This document shows, piece by piece, positions 1 to 6,963 of a stretch of 64,000 bases of DNA. The DNA is from an uncultured Corynebacterium sp. GTDB lineage: Bacteria > Actinomycetota > Actinomycetes > Mycobacteriales > Mycobacteriaceae. Location: the NCBI RefSeq assembly GCF_946222985.1, contig NZ_CAMIFY010000006.1, positions 6,869 to 70,868 of the forward strand. The letters run 5' to 3'. Made by a program: the position numbers and the translations under genes. The notes below the pieces were generated by a model. It saw nothing but the letters and a program-made list of their open reading frames with translations. It was not told where the DNA came from and ran no database searches. Position 1 is the first letter of the stretch, and every line of letters starts with the position of its first letter.

Positions 1-2
1 TC

Positions 3-317
3 CTGGTCTTCTTCGGCTTCGTCATGCTGGGCCTGGTGAGCATTCCCGAGGCGACCATCACCGCATGGACGTCGCGGCCACCGGCCATCGTCGAGATCGG
101 CCCCCTGAACATCCCCGGCGCGCTGGTGAAGGTCTCGTGGGTGCTCGGCGCGTTCGCCTCGTTGTACATGGTCACCGCCACGGCCGCCGACAAGGTCGCC
201 CGCGAGGAACAGCTCGGCCCGATCACCTCCGAGGTGCGGTCGACCCTGGCCACGGCGGGGATGCTGGAGGTGGGGGCCGGGAGCGGCCGCACCGACGCTC
301 CGACGGTGCGGGCATGA
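3..317 (+). CDS. C-terminal end of an unidentified membrane protein (partial)
   Basis: The frame is open from the left edge of the window and stops at a TGA at 315-317, so only the last 104 residues are visible. They start with a hydrophobic stretch, then a polar loop, then a second hydrophobic stretch around VKVSWVLGAFASLYMV, and finish with a soluble tail of about 45 residues rich in charged and small residues. This looks like the last two membrane segments and cytoplasmic tail of an integral membrane protein. I do not recognise the family. The next gene follows after about 95 bases that hold an iron-type promoter, so this gene probably belongs to a different transcription unit. Confidence 0.7.
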   Translation: MVFFGFVMLGLVSIPEATITAWTSRPPAIVEIGPLNIPGALVKVSWVLGAFASLYMVTATAADKVAREEQLGPITSEVRSTLATAGMLEVGAGSGRTDAPTVRA

Positions 318-319
318 GA

Positions 320-338
320 TAAGGCATACCTTGCTTTG
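320..338 (+). promoter_or_regulatory. Candidate DtxR iron box upstream of the siderophore importer
   Basis: By hand alignment this 19-mer fits the degenerate DtxR consensus TWAGGTWAGSCTWACCTWA at about 13 of 19 positions. It overlaps the -35 region of the promoter at 331-360 and precedes a siderophore-binding lipoprotein, the usual setting for iron-dependent repression. It is the weakest-centred of the three boxes in this cluster. Confidence 0.5.
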
Positions 339-360
339 TAAGTGATGCGTTGGCTACAGT
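331..360 (+). promoter_or_regulatory. Promoter of the siderophore importer operon
   Basis: TTGCTT at 331-336 and TACAGT at 355-360 (matching TANANT) are 18 bases apart. The start codon of the lipoprotein gene is about 50 bases further on. The candidate DtxR box covers the -35 element, so bound repressor would block RNA polymerase. Confidence 0.5.
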
Positions 361-411
361 TCCACCCCGTGCGGCGATGCGCCGCGAGTCTGATGAACTG
401 GAGCACGAAAC

Positions 412-1371
412 GTGAATGTCAAGGACGGCCGTTCCCGCGGCCTGAAGGTCGCCGCCCTCGCCACCGTGGTCGCACTGGCCCTGACGGGCTGCTCGCGCGG
501 CGACGGCGAGACCGGGGCCGAGGCCGACGGGACGGGCGCGGGCGACGAGCGCATCGCCGCCGTCGGATTGGGCGACGCCGACACGCTCCTGGCGCTGGGC
601 GTCGAACCGGTGCTCGTCGCCCCCTGGGACGCGGAGGGCGACGCCGGAGAGATCGGCGTCGGTCCGTGGTCGAAGGACCTGCTGGGCGATGCGCGCCCCG
701 CCATCGTCCACGGCACCGGCACGGGATTCACCGCCGAAGCGGTGGAGAAGATCACCGCCGCCGATCCGACGAAGATCATCGCGGTCAACCACGCCATCGA
801 CGACCAGGCGAAGGCCGACCTCGAGGCGATCGCCCCGGTGACCCTCCACGACGACGCGTACCCCGATTGGCAGGTGCCGTGGAAGTCGCAGGTGACGACG
901 ATCGCGGATGCCGTCGGAAAGCAGGGGGAGGGTGAGCGGCTGATCGCCGACACCGAGGCGAAGTTCGACGACTTCGCGGAGAAGCACCCGGACACCGAGG
1001 GCAAGACCGCCGCGGTGGTCATGCCCTACGGCGGCAAGATCGGCCTGTACACCGACGGCGACGGCCGCGGCCAGTTCATCGAGAACCTCGGCTACACCAT
1101 CCCCGACGAGCTGCAGGCCACCGAGGACGGCAGCTTCCACAAGGACTTCGCGCCGGAGAACTACGACGCGCTCAACGACGTCGACATTCTCTTCGTCCTC
1201 GACTACATGGGCGCGGCCGAGGAACTGAAGAAGGACCCGACGTTCATGAACCTCGACATCGTCAAGGACGGCCGCGTCCGCTTCCTCGACACGGACACCG
1301 GCAACGCGATGAGCATGCCCAACCCGGTCACCATTCCGTGGGTGATCGAAAAGTTCGACGACCAGCTGTGA
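412..1371 (+). CDS. Iron-siderophore ABC transporter substrate-binding lipoprotein (FecB/FepB type)
   Basis: This 319-residue protein should capture ferric siderophore outside the membrane and pass it to the permease pair encoded next. A basic N-terminus is followed by a hydrophobic stretch and the lipobox LTGC, so Cys27 is the likely lipidated residue. The mature part has the periplasmic-binding fold of the iron-complex family: a domain beginning ERIAAVGLGDADTLLALG, a central ITAADPTKIIAVN strand-turn and a C-terminal VDILFVLDYMG segment. GTG at 412 is used because the signal peptide begins there. The stop overlaps the GTG start of the first permease by four bases, indicating translational coupling. 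A DtxR box upstream suggests iron repression. The siderophore cannot be told from sequence. Confidence 0.9.
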   Translation: MNVKDGRSRGLKVAALATVVALALTGCSRGDGETGAEADGTGAGDERIAAVGLGDADTLLALGVEPVLVAPWDAEGDAGEIGVGPWSKDLLGDARPAIVHGTGTGFTAEAVEKITAADPTKIIAVNHAIDDQAKADLEAIAPVTLHDDAYPDWQVPWKSQVTTIADAVGKQGEGERLIADTEAKFDDFAEKHPDTEGKTAAVVMPYGGKIGLYTDGDGRGQFIENLGYTIPDELQATEDGSFHKDFAPENYDALNDVDILFVLDYMGAAEELKKDPTFMNLDIVKDGRVRFLDTDTGNAMSMPNPVTIPWVIEKFDDQL

Positions 1372-2375
1372 CGGTTCGCCGTCGAAGCGCCCCGGCCACG
1401 CTGATCGCGGTCGGGGCGCTTCTCGCCGCTCTCGCCGCGTCGCTGCTCATCGGGGCGCGGCCGACGGCACCCGCGGAAGTCGTCGCGGTGCTGTTCGCCG
1501 GGCCGGACGCCGTGGGGCACGGGGGAGACCTCGGCCACGTCGTGTGGGACCTGCGCGTGCCGAGGACCCTGCTGGCACTGGCCGTCGGGGCCTCGATGGC
1601 GATGGCCGGGGCGATCGCCCAGTCCTGGACGCGCAACCCCCTCGCGGACCCGGGGATCATCGGAATCACCGCCGGCGCGGGATTGGCCGTGGCGGTGGGA
1701 TTGACGCTCGGGGTGACGGGGGCCGTGGCCCGGGCGCCCCTGGCGGTGCTCGGCGCGGCGGTCGCGGCGCTGATCGTGTTCGGGGCGACGAGGGCGTCGG
1801 CGGATCCGCTGACCCTGATCCTCGTCGGCGTGGGCGCCTCCGCGGCGTTCACGGCGGCGACGACCCTGCTGGCGCTGCAATCCAACGCGGTGCTCGACGG
1901 CATGCGGCAATGGACCGTCGGCACCCTGGCGGGGAAGGGGACCGGCGACGTCGTGCTCGCCGCCGTCGGCTTCGCCGCCGGTGGTGCGGTCGCCGCCGTG
2001 GCCGCGCGGTCGATGGACCTGCTGGCCATGGGCGACGACGCCGCGGCCGGGCTCGGTGCGTCGCCGGGCGTGACGCGCGCGGCGATGCTCGCCGCGATCG
2101 TCGTGCTGGCCGGCGCCGCGACGGGGGCCGTGGGGCCGATCGCGTTCGTCGGATTCGCCGCGCCCCACCTGGCGCGGACGTGGAGCGGGCCGTCCCTGGT
2201 CCGCCTGTTGCCGGCCGCCGCGGTGGCCGGCGCGGCACTGACCCTGTTCGCCGATGTCGTGGGCCGCGTCATCGCGCGTCCCGGGGAAGTCGAGGTCTCG
2301 GTCGTCCTGGCGCTCGTCGGCGCCCCTCTGTTCATTCTCGCCGTGCGAAAGGGAGGATCCGATGTTCGCTCGTGA
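1368..2375 (+). CDS. Siderophore ABC transporter permease, FecCD family (first)
   Basis: This 335-residue polytopic protein of the FecCD/BtuC family would form one half of the membrane channel for ferric siderophore. Family marks include VVWDLRVPRTLLALAVG near the N-terminus, the loop QSWTRNPLADPGIIGITAGAG, and GPIAFVGFAAPHLAR, the cytoplasmic coupling region that contacts the ATPase. About ten hydrophobic helices can be traced. I chose GTG at 1368 because it overlaps the lipoprotein stop (GTGA); a GTG at 1338 would add ten residues inside the upstream gene. The 3' end overlaps the next permease by 14 bases. Confidence 0.9.
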   Translation: MTVRRRSAPATLIAVGALLAALAASLLIGARPTAPAEVVAVLFAGPDAVGHGGDLGHVVWDLRVPRTLLALAVGASMAMAGAIAQSWTRNPLADPGIIGITAGAGLAVAVGLTLGVTGAVARAPLAVLGAAVAALIVFGATRASADPLTLILVGVGASAAFTAATTLLALQSNAVLDGMRQWTVGTLAGKGTGDVVLAAVGFAAGGAVAAVAARSMDLLAMGDDAAAGLGASPGVTRAAMLAAIVVLAGAATGAVGPIAFVGFAAPHLARTWSGPSLVRLLPAAAVAGAALTLFADVVGRVIARPGEVEVSVVLALVGAPLFILAVRKGGSDVRS

Positions 2376-3411
2376 ATCGTCCGGGCCGGACCGGAGGGTC
2401 GTCTCCGTCCTCGTCGCGACCGCCGGGTTCGCGGTGATCTGGGCGGTGGCCCACGTGCTGCTGCTCTCCGTCGGTCCGGTGGGGATCCCGCCGGCGACGG
2501 TGGTCGACGTGCTCGTCGGCGGCGGCACCGGGTCCGACATCGCGGTCGTGTGGGATCTGCGGATGCCCATGGCCATCGCCACCGGCGTCGTCGGCGCCGC
2601 CCTGGGCGTGGCCGGCGCGTGGACGCAGACGTCGGCGCGCAATCCCATCGCCTCGCCCGACGTGCTGGGCGTGTCCGGAGGGGCGTCGGTCGCCGTGGTG
2701 CTGGGCACTCTCGTGGCCCGCCCGGAGTTCGCCGAGGGCATCCCGACGTTCTGGTGGCGGTGCCTGCTCGCGATGGCCGGGGCGGCGACGATCGTGGCCC
2801 TGTTGTTCGCCCTCGACGGGCTCGGCACGTCGCGCAGGGTGATCCTCGTCGGCGTGGCGCTGGCGCTGATGTGCCAGGCGGCGGTGTCCTACCTGCTGCT
2901 GCGCGCGGACCTGGCGCGCGCCGCCGAGGCCCAGACCTGGTTGGCCGGTTCGACGGGGTTCGTGCGCTGGCAGGCGGTGCCGCCGCTGGTGCTCGCCACC
3001 GTGCCGTTCCTCCTGCTCGGCGCATCGCGGTGGCGGGAAGTGCCGTTGCTCGCGCACGACGACGATTCCGCCCGCGCCCTGGGCGTCGACGTGAACCGCG
3101 TCCGCACCATCCTGCTCATCGCGTCGACGGGCCTGGTGGCCGCGACGGTGTCGGTGGTCGGCCCCATCGGTTTCGTGGCGCTGCTGGCCCCGCAGGTGGC
3201 CCGGCTGGCATCACGGGCGCCGACCCCGCCGCCGCTGGCATCCGCCGCGGCCGGGGCGGCGCTGCTGTCGAGCTGCGCGGTCATCGCCGGCGCACTGCCC
3301 GTCACCGCCCCCGTCGGCCTCGTCACCGCCATCATCGGCGGGCCGGTGCTGGCCGTGCTCGTCATGCGCGGGAGAGCGTCCCGCATCACCACCCCGAGGA
3401 GAATCTCATGA
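2362..3411 (+). CDS. Siderophore ABC transporter permease, FecCD family (second)
   Basis: This is the second FecCD-type permease, 349 residues, expected to pair with the preceding one as a heterodimer. It carries the same landmarks: VVWDLRMPMAIATGVVGAALG, the loop QTSARNPIASPDVLGVSGGAS, and GPIGFVALLAPQVARLA. ATG at 2362 is preceded by GGGAGGAT, a good ribosome binding site, and starts 14 bases before the end of the upstream gene. The stop TGA overlaps the ATG of the ATPase gene. The two permeases differ clearly in sequence, so they are not a recent duplication. Confidence 0.9.
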   Translation: MFARESSGPDRRVVSVLVATAGFAVIWAVAHVLLLSVGPVGIPPATVVDVLVGGGTGSDIAVVWDLRMPMAIATGVVGAALGVAGAWTQTSARNPIASPDVLGVSGGASVAVVLGTLVARPEFAEGIPTFWWRCLLAMAGAATIVALLFALDGLGTSRRVILVGVALALMCQAAVSYLLLRADLARAAEAQTWLAGSTGFVRWQAVPPLVLATVPFLLLGASRWREVPLLAHDDDSARALGVDVNRVRTILLIASTGLVAATVSVVGPIGFVALLAPQVARLASRAPTPPPLASAAAGAALLSSCAVIAGALPVTAPVGLVTAIIGGPVLAVLVMRGRASRITTPRRIS

Positions 3412-4217
3412 ACGTCACCGTCGACCGGATCGTCGCGGGATACGGCGACGGCCGCGACATCGTCCGCGCGGCGTCGCTGACCGCCCGCCAGGGGGAGGTG
3501 ACCACCTTGCTCGGCCCGAACGGATGCGGCAAGTCCACGTTGCTGCGCACCATGTCGCGTCTGTTGACGCCGCGGTCGGGCACGGTGCTCGTCGGCGACG
3601 ACGACGTCCACGCGTCGTCCGCCGCGGAATCGGCCCGTCGCGTCGCCGTGCTGCCCCAGCACCCGATGGCCCCCGAGGGACTGTGCGTCGCCGAACTCGT
3701 CGCCCGCGGCCGTCACCCGCACCGCTCGCGGTGGCGGGGCGCCTCCCGGCGCGACCGGGAGATCGTCGCCGCGGCGATGGAGCGCACGGGCACCGCCGAA
3801 TTCGCCGATGCGGACCTGGCCGAGTTGTCCGGCGGTCAGCGTCAGCGCGCATGGCTGGCGATGACGGTCGCGCAGGACACCCCGGTGCTGCTTCTCGACG
3901 AGCCCACGACCTACCTGGACCCCGCCCACGCCATCGAAATGCTCGACCTGGTGCGGGGATTGGCCGCGGAGGGACGCACCGTGGTGATGGTCCTCCACGA
4001 CCTGTCGTTGGCCGCGGCGTACTCGGACCGGGTCGTGGTGATGCGCGACGGGAAGGTGCTTGCCGACGGCACCCCGCGGGAGGCCATCGACCCGGCGCTG
4101 CTCGCCGAGGCCTACGGCCTGCGCGCCGACGTGCTCGACGATCCCGCCGGGGGAGCGGCGCCGCTCATCGTCGCCCGCGGCACGGTTCAGGCGCCCGCGC
4201 GGCCCTGGCGCCAGTAA
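3408..4217 (+). CDS. Siderophore ABC transporter ATP-binding protein (FecE/FepC type)
   Basis: This 269-residue ATPase should drive ferric-siderophore import through the two permeases before it. The Walker A motif GPNGCGKST is at residues 36-44, the signature LSGGQ at 140-144, Walker B LLLDEPT near 160-166, and the switch histidine in VLHDLS near 196, so all catalytic parts are present. The length is normal for the family. ATG at 3408 overlaps the permease stop (ATGA). The last 31 bases overlap, tail to tail, the end of the siderophore-interacting protein gene on the other strand, so the two transcripts converge without a terminator between them. Confidence 0.92.
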   Translation: MNVTVDRIVAGYGDGRDIVRAASLTARQGEVTTLLGPNGCGKSTLLRTMSRLLTPRSGTVLVGDDDVHASSAAESARRVAVLPQHPMAPEGLCVAELVARGRHPHRSRWRGASRRDREIVAAAMERTGTAEFADADLAELSGGQRQRAWLAMTVAQDTPVLLLDEPTTYLDPAHAIEMLDLVRGLAAEGRTVVMVLHDLSLAAAYSDRVVVMRDGKVLADGTPREAIDPALLAEAYGLRADVLDDPAGGAAPLIVARGTVQAPARPWRQ

Positions 4218-5209
4218 CCCATGAACGACACCCGCGACTTGTCCACGCCGAGATCGCGCACGAGGTGGCGCCGCAGCCCCGTCACCGCCGAGGCTTCCCC
4301 GGCCAACCACGCGTAACCGCCGCCGGCGCGCCGGGCGTCGGCGACGTCCCACACGAGGTCGGGATCGTCGGCCTGATCAATCTCCGACTCCGGATCGGCT
4401 CCACCATCTTCGCCCAGGAGAAAGTCGGGGAGGTCGGCCATCGCGGAGCGCACCGCGTCGGAAAGCAGGGAACCCGGGGCGACGCCCTCGGGCCGCGCGA
4501 GCCGCAGGACGGTCCAATCCTCCGGGGCCCGCAGATCGTCGAGGTCGCGCAGATCGGGCGCCTCGACGGCGACGACGACCCGGGCGCCGGCGGGCACCGC
4601 ACCGGATTCGACGATGCCGGCGATGGCGGGCAGGGCGGTTTCGTCGCCGGCGATGAGCACGGAGGTGGCGTCGCCGGGATTCCATTCGATGCCGCCGAGC
4701 CTGCCGGGCGAGGCCTCGTCGGGGCCGAGGATGGTCAGCGGATCGCCGGGGCGCACCTGGGCGAGCCACCGGGCCGAGGGGCTCGTGGTGCCGTGGGCGA
4801 CGAGATCGACGTCGAGCGCGGTGCCGGCGGCGTCGATGCGGCGGACCGTGTACGTGCGCACGTGCGGCGCCTCCGGGTGCGTCATGATCGCGCGCAGGCG
4901 GGAGAGCATCGAGTCGGTGCCGTCTCCGGATTCGTCGAAGAGGTCCGGGCCGAGGTCCGGCAGCGGCAGGGCGCGGCCGGTCGAGTCGTCGATGCGGGGG
5001 AAGAACAGCTTGATGCGCTGGTCGAGACCGCCGCGGCCGAACCGGCGGAGGCAGTCGCCGCCGACGGTGACCCGGACCATGGACGGCCGCGAGCGGTCGA
5101 TCGCGGTGACGGTCGTGCGGAACAGGCGGTAGGGAGCGGGGGGTGCCGAGGTCGTGGAAGATTCGGAGGACTCGGTGGTCGAGGAAGACTCGGCAGTCGT
5201 GTTTGGCAT
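4187..5209 (-). CDS. Siderophore-interacting protein (FAD-dependent ferric reductase, SIP family)
   Basis: This 340-residue flavoprotein probably releases iron from imported ferric siderophore by reducing it in the cytoplasm. Family features are the FAD-binding core RTYTVRRID, then VAHGTTSPSARWLAQVRPGD with its GD turn, LTILGPDEAS, and the C-terminal signature GYWRQGRA. The first 25 residues are a Ser/Thr-rich tail not needed for the fold. The ATG at 5209 is supported by a -10 hexamer exactly six bases upstream, suggesting a leaderless mRNA. A strong DtxR-type box lies across that promoter. It converges on the importer operon and is divergent from the exporter-fold ABC pair, so all three units are probably under the same iron control. 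Confidence 0.92.
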   Translation of the reverse strand: MPNTTAESSSTTESSESSTTSAPPAPYRLFRTTVTAIDRSRPSMVRVTVGGDCLRRFGRGGLDQRIKLFFPRIDDSTGRALPLPDLGPDLFDESGDGTDSMLSRLRAIMTHPEAPHVRTYTVRRIDAAGTALDVDLVAHGTTSPSARWLAQVRPGDPLTILGPDEASPGRLGGIEWNPGDATSVLIAGDETALPAIAGIVESGAVPAGARVVVAVEAPDLRDLDDLRAPEDWTVLRLARPEGVAPGSLLSDAVRSAMADLPDFLLGEDGGADPESEIDQADDPDLVWDVADARRAGGGYAWLAGEASAVTGLRRHLVRDLGVDKSRVSFMGYWRQGRAGA

Positions 5210-5227
5210 GAGGGTAGGCTATCCGAA
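5209..5227. promoter_or_regulatory. DtxR-type iron box at the start of the SIP gene
   Basis: The 19-mer fits TWAGGTWAGSCTWACCTWA at 15 of 19 positions by hand alignment, the best match in the cluster. It begins at the first base of the SIP start codon and covers the -10 element, so DtxR binding would block transcription initiation directly. Confidence 0.7.
5210..5221 (-). promoter_or_regulatory. Leaderless promoter of the SIP gene
   Basis: On the minus strand TAGCCT (5221-5216) is followed by six bases and then the ATG at 5209, a spacing that puts the transcription start on the start codon. There is no ribosome binding site. Confidence 0.5.
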
Positions 5228-5273
5228 GTTGGAGTTCGGCGGGCGCGGATGGGGTCGTCGCCGGTCGCCCGGC

Positions 5274-5292
5274 TAAGGTGAGACTTCGTTTC
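5274..5292. promoter_or_regulatory. Candidate DtxR iron box before the exporter-fold ABC pair
   Basis: The 19-mer starting TAAGGTGAGACTT fits the degenerate DtxR consensus at about 13 of 19 positions, with the left half nearly perfect and the right half poor. Its first six bases, TAAGGT, could also serve as the -10 of the ABC operon, whose GTG start is at 5316. Confidence 0.4.
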
Positions 5293-5315
5293 AGCAGTCC
5301 AACCCGGGAGAATCC

Positions 5316-6962
5316 GTGCCGCTCATCACCGCGCCGGCGAGTCCGCCGCCCATCGCGCCACCCGCGTTCGACGAGACCACGTCGCCGGCGAAGTACCAGC
5401 TGCGGGTGATGTTCTCGCGCAAGCCGGTGACCATCCCGGCGATGCTCCTGATGATCGTCCACCAGATCTGCGAGGCGCTCGTGCCCGTGGTGGCCGGCCG
5501 CACCGTCGACACGGCCATCGCCGACGGCGATTCGTCGGCGCTGTGGTCGTGGATGCTCGTTCTCGCGGTGGTGTTCCTGGTCCTCGACGTCGCGGCGCGC
5601 TTCGGCGGGCGCCTGGGCACCATCGCCATGCTGTCCGTCGAGCACACGCTGCGCATGCAGCTCACCGACCGCATCGTCGATCGCCGGGGCTTCGCCAACG
5701 GCGCCCGTCCGCCGGGGGCTCTGCTGGCGGTGTCGACCACCGACGCCCAGAACACCGCCCGCGCGGTGATGGTGGGCCTGCGACCCGTCGCGGAGATCGC
5801 CGCGCTGATCTTCGCCTCGATCATCCTGCTGACCGTCTCCGTGCCGATCGGCTTCGTGGTGCTCATCGGCGGCGCGCTGTTGACCTGGGGTTCCATGGCC
5901 GCCGGTGCACCGCTGCGGCGCCGGGTGGCACACCGCCAGGCCGCCGCCGCCCGCGCGTCGGCCACCGCCGCCGACCTCGTCGCCGGTTTCCGCACCCTGG
6001 CCGGCCTCGGCGCGCGCCGCACCGCCGCGGGCCGCTACCGCGACCGTTCCCGCGAGGCCCTGGATTCCACCGTCCACGCCGTCGACGCGGAGGCCCGGCT
6101 CATCGGGTCGGTCGAGGTGCTCGGCGGCATCTTCGTCACCCTCGTCGCCGCGGGCTCCGGGATCGCGGCCATCGGCGGCCATCTCACCGTCGGCGAGCTG
6201 ATCACCGTCGTCGGTCTGGCGCAGTTCATCATCGATCCGATGACGGCCCTGGGCAAGAACGCCTCCGCCGTCTGGGCGACGTCGGTCGCCTCGGCCGAGC
6301 GCGTCCTCGGTCTGCTCCGCGAGCCGTACGCGGTCTCGGAGGACGGTGCGCCGGTGCGGGACGAGTCGCTTGACGACGCCGCGGCCCCCGCGCGCATCGT
6401 CGTCGACGGGGAAGCGGTGTCGCCGGGAGCCCAGCGGGTCATCGGCGTCGGCACCGCCGACGTCGCCGAACTCGTCGACGCGCTGACCCTGACGCACCGG
6501 CCGGAGCCGGGCAGGTACTTCGTCGACGGCGTCGACCTCGCCGACGCCGACCTCGGCGACGTCCTGGACCGCGTCGTCGTCGCGCCGCACACCGCCGACC
6601 TCTTCGACGGCACCGTGCTGGAGAACCTCCTGGCCGTGCGCCCGGACGCCACCGGCCCGGAGGTCGACGCGGCGTTGGTCGCCGCCGGCTGCGTCGACGT
6701 CGTCGAGGTGCTGCCCGACGGGTTGGACACCCGCATCGGCGACGCCGGCGTCATGCTCTCCGGCGGCCAGCGCCAGCGCATCGCACTGGCCCGCGCACTG
6801 CTGGCCGACCCGCCGGCGCTCGTCCTGGTCGACCCGACCACCGCGGTGGACTCGGTGACCGAACAGGCGGTCGCCCGAGGCGTCGCAAAGCACAGGAGCG
6901 GACGCACGACGATCGTGCTGACGTCGGCGCCCGCCTGGGCCGCCGAGATGGAGGTGGCGTGA
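5316..6962 (+). CDS. ABC transporter half-subunit, exporter fold, with a degenerate nucleotide-binding domain
   Basis: This 548-residue protein has a type IV (exporter-fold) membrane domain of about six helices (residues 30-320) fused to an ATPase domain. The ATPase is decayed: at the Walker A position (379-387) it reads GTADVAELV, so the P-loop lysine is replaced by Glu385. Walker B reads LVLVDPTTA, with Pro507 in place of the catalytic glutamate. The switch histidine position is Thr536. In contrast the signature LSGGQRQR (481-488) is perfect. It cannot bind ATP in its own P-loop but can supply the signature to the partner encoded one base downstream. GTG at 5316 follows GGGAG. The position beside a SIP gene and an iron box suggests siderophore transport, perhaps like mycobacterial IrtAB; that role is inferred. 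Confidence 0.88.
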   Translation: MPLITAPASPPPIAPPAFDETTSPAKYQLRVMFSRKPVTIPAMLLMIVHQICEALVPVVAGRTVDTAIADGDSSALWSWMLVLAVVFLVLDVAARFGGRLGTIAMLSVEHTLRMQLTDRIVDRRGFANGARPPGALLAVSTTDAQNTARAVMVGLRPVAEIAALIFASIILLTVSVPIGFVVLIGGALLTWGSMAAGAPLRRRVAHRQAAAARASATAADLVAGFRTLAGLGARRTAAGRYRDRSREALDSTVHAVDAEARLIGSVEVLGGIFVTLVAAGSGIAAIGGHLTVGELITVVGLAQFIIDPMTALGKNASAVWATSVASAERVLGLLREPYAVSEDGAPVRDESLDDAAAPARIVVDGEAVSPGAQRVIGVGTADVAELVDALTLTHRPEPGRYFVDGVDLADADLGDVLDRVVVAPHTADLFDGTVLENLLAVRPDATGPEVDAALVAAGCVDVVEVLPDGLDTRIGDAGVMLSGGQRQRIALARALLADPPALVLVDPTTAVDSVTEQAVARGVAKHRSGRTTIVLTSAPAWAAEMEVA

Positions 6963-6963
6963 C

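Noticed and set aside
1203..3057. Several overlapping minus-strand frames of 240-565 codons opposite the siderophore permeases
   Set aside because: Composition is Arg/Pro/Ala-rich without motifs; the plus strand holds intact, motif-bearing transporter genes.
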